A stretch of DNA of 7,087 nt from Gammaproteobacteria bacterium (GTDB taxonomy: Bacteria; Pseudomonadota; Gammaproteobacteria; Enterobacterales; GCA-2746155), in contig JAAGZM010000783.1 of NCBI GenBank assembly GCA_024206355.1, positions 1-7,087 on the forward strand. Direction: 5' to 3'. Of this stretch, positions 6,787-7,087 are shown in pieces. The stretch's first letter is position 1. Every line of letters starts with the position of its first letter. Under the pieces are notes generated by a model. It ran no database searches. It saw only the letters and a program-made list of their open reading frames with translations, and was not told where the DNA came from. A program made the position numbers and the translations under genes.

Positions 6787-7087
6787 TGTGCTACCTCCAA
6801 AGTCATTGGTCTGGCTTCCCAGCACCCTTGACCATTCGGAACGGTTTCAATGAGTTGTAAGTTTTGCTCCGAAATATTTACGATTTGTCCGTGGTTTAGT
6901 CCAAGATGGTTTCCTATCAGAACTCTGTGTATGCTTCCTGAATCTTGTTTAATTAGTGCCCAAGACTCTCCGTCCTGACTCATTGAGCCAACCATTCTAA
7001 GCGACTGTAAAGCATAGTCTTCTAATTCTTCCCTTACTCTATTTGGATCAGGCCTAACATCAGAACTACAACTTTCTAAACTACCTA
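6783..7087 (-). CDS. pilP: Type IV pilus inner-membrane lipoprotein PilP, C-terminal part
   Basis: PilP is a periplasmic lipoprotein that connects the PilN/PilO inner-membrane subcomplex to the PilQ secretin. The reading frame is open to the window edge, so the gene is cut at its 5' end; 100 complete codons are visible of a protein usually near 170-180 residues. The visible part includes PDPNRVREELEDYAL, then SLRMVGSM, WALIKQ, IHRVLIGNHLGLNHG, and ends with EARPMTLEVAQ. This matches the PilP C-terminal beta-domain (PD-x-NR ... LxSLRMVG ... V-x-GN-x-LG-x-NHG ... W-x-(E)RP). A cysteine near the visible start (LESCSSD) directly precedes the PDPNR segment, so it belongs to the interdomain linker and is not the lipobox cysteine, which must lie upstream. 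An internal ATG at 6995 is not the start. The TGA stop overlaps the pilQ ATG. Confidence 0.95.
   Translation of the reverse strand, partial: GSLESCSSDVRPDPNRVREELEDYALQSLRMVGSMSQDGESWALIKQDSGSIHRVLIGNHLGLNHGQIVNISEQNLQLIETVPNGQGCWEARPMTLEVAQ
6793..6798 (-). promoter_or_regulatory. Shine-Dalgarno deciding the pilQ start at 6786
   Basis: A full GGAGGT lies 6 nt before the ATG at 6786, inside the last codons of pilP. Together with the ATGA overlap of the pilP stop and pilQ start, it supports 6786 over the ORF-extreme ATG at 6825 and suggests translational coupling of pilQ to pilP. It is by far the strongest ribosome-binding site in the window. Confidence 0.7.

Noticed and set aside
6787..6825. 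ATG at 6825 as the pilQ start (734 residues)
   Set aside because: It would overlap pilP by 43 bp, adds residues that merely read pilP codons in another frame, and ignores the GGAGGT-ATG at 6786.
7065..7085. LESC near the window edge as the PilP lipobox
   Set aside because: The cysteine is followed at once by the PDPNR segment that sits in mid-protein in PilP, and the sequence before it is not a hydrophobic signal peptide as far as visible.
1..7087. A previously undescribed defence, mobile or biosynthetic system
   Set aside because: All seven genes are recognisable conserved families in a familiar order; there are no transposase, integrase, toxin-antitoxin, CRISPR or RNA-gene signatures.

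Overview
The window is a compact, AT-rich chromosomal segment with every supported gene on the minus strand. In transcription order, from high to low coordinates, it carries pilP (5' end outside the window), pilQ, aroK, aroB, a damX-like gene encoding an AAA ATPase fused to a SPOR domain, hemE, and the first 28 codons of a YheT-like alpha/beta-hydrolase gene. This is the classical gammaproteobacterial pil-aro-damX neighbourhood, and the HemE protein is very close to the enterobacterial type in length and sequence. The host is therefore most likely a gammaproteobacterium with an AT-rich genome; I cannot name the genus from the sequence.

Layout: 6783-7087 is the C-terminal part of the pilus inner-membrane lipoprotein PilP. 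It overlaps by 4 bp (ATGA) with pilQ (4621-6786), the outer-membrane secretin of type IV pili. A 94-bp gap between pilQ and aroK contains a perfect 16-bp stem with a GUAA tetraloop in the transcript sense. aroK (4007-4525, shikimate kinase) and aroB (2913-4001, 3-dehydroquinate synthase, GTG start) are 5 bp apart. A 71-bp gap with a weak promoter-like sequence precedes the damX-like gene (1246-2841). Another 71-bp gap precedes hemE (110-1174, uroporphyrinogen decarboxylase, GTG start). The hydrolase gene begins at 86 and leaves the window.

How the genes fit together: PilP and PilQ form the periplasm-to-outer-membrane part of the type IV pilus machine. AroB and AroK catalyse steps 2 and 5 of the shikimate pathway. 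The damX-like protein links a cytoplasmic ATPase to a peptidoglycan-binding SPOR domain across the inner membrane. HemE makes coproporphyrinogen III for haem.

I found no mobile element, CRISPR array, tRNA, rRNA or clearly undescribed system. The region is mostly conserved housekeeping and envelope genes. The points worth a second look are the pilQ-aroK hairpin, the hexanucleotide repeat inside pilQ, the ExeA-like architecture of the damX-like protein beside a secretin gene, and the double ribosome-binding site at the pilQ start.
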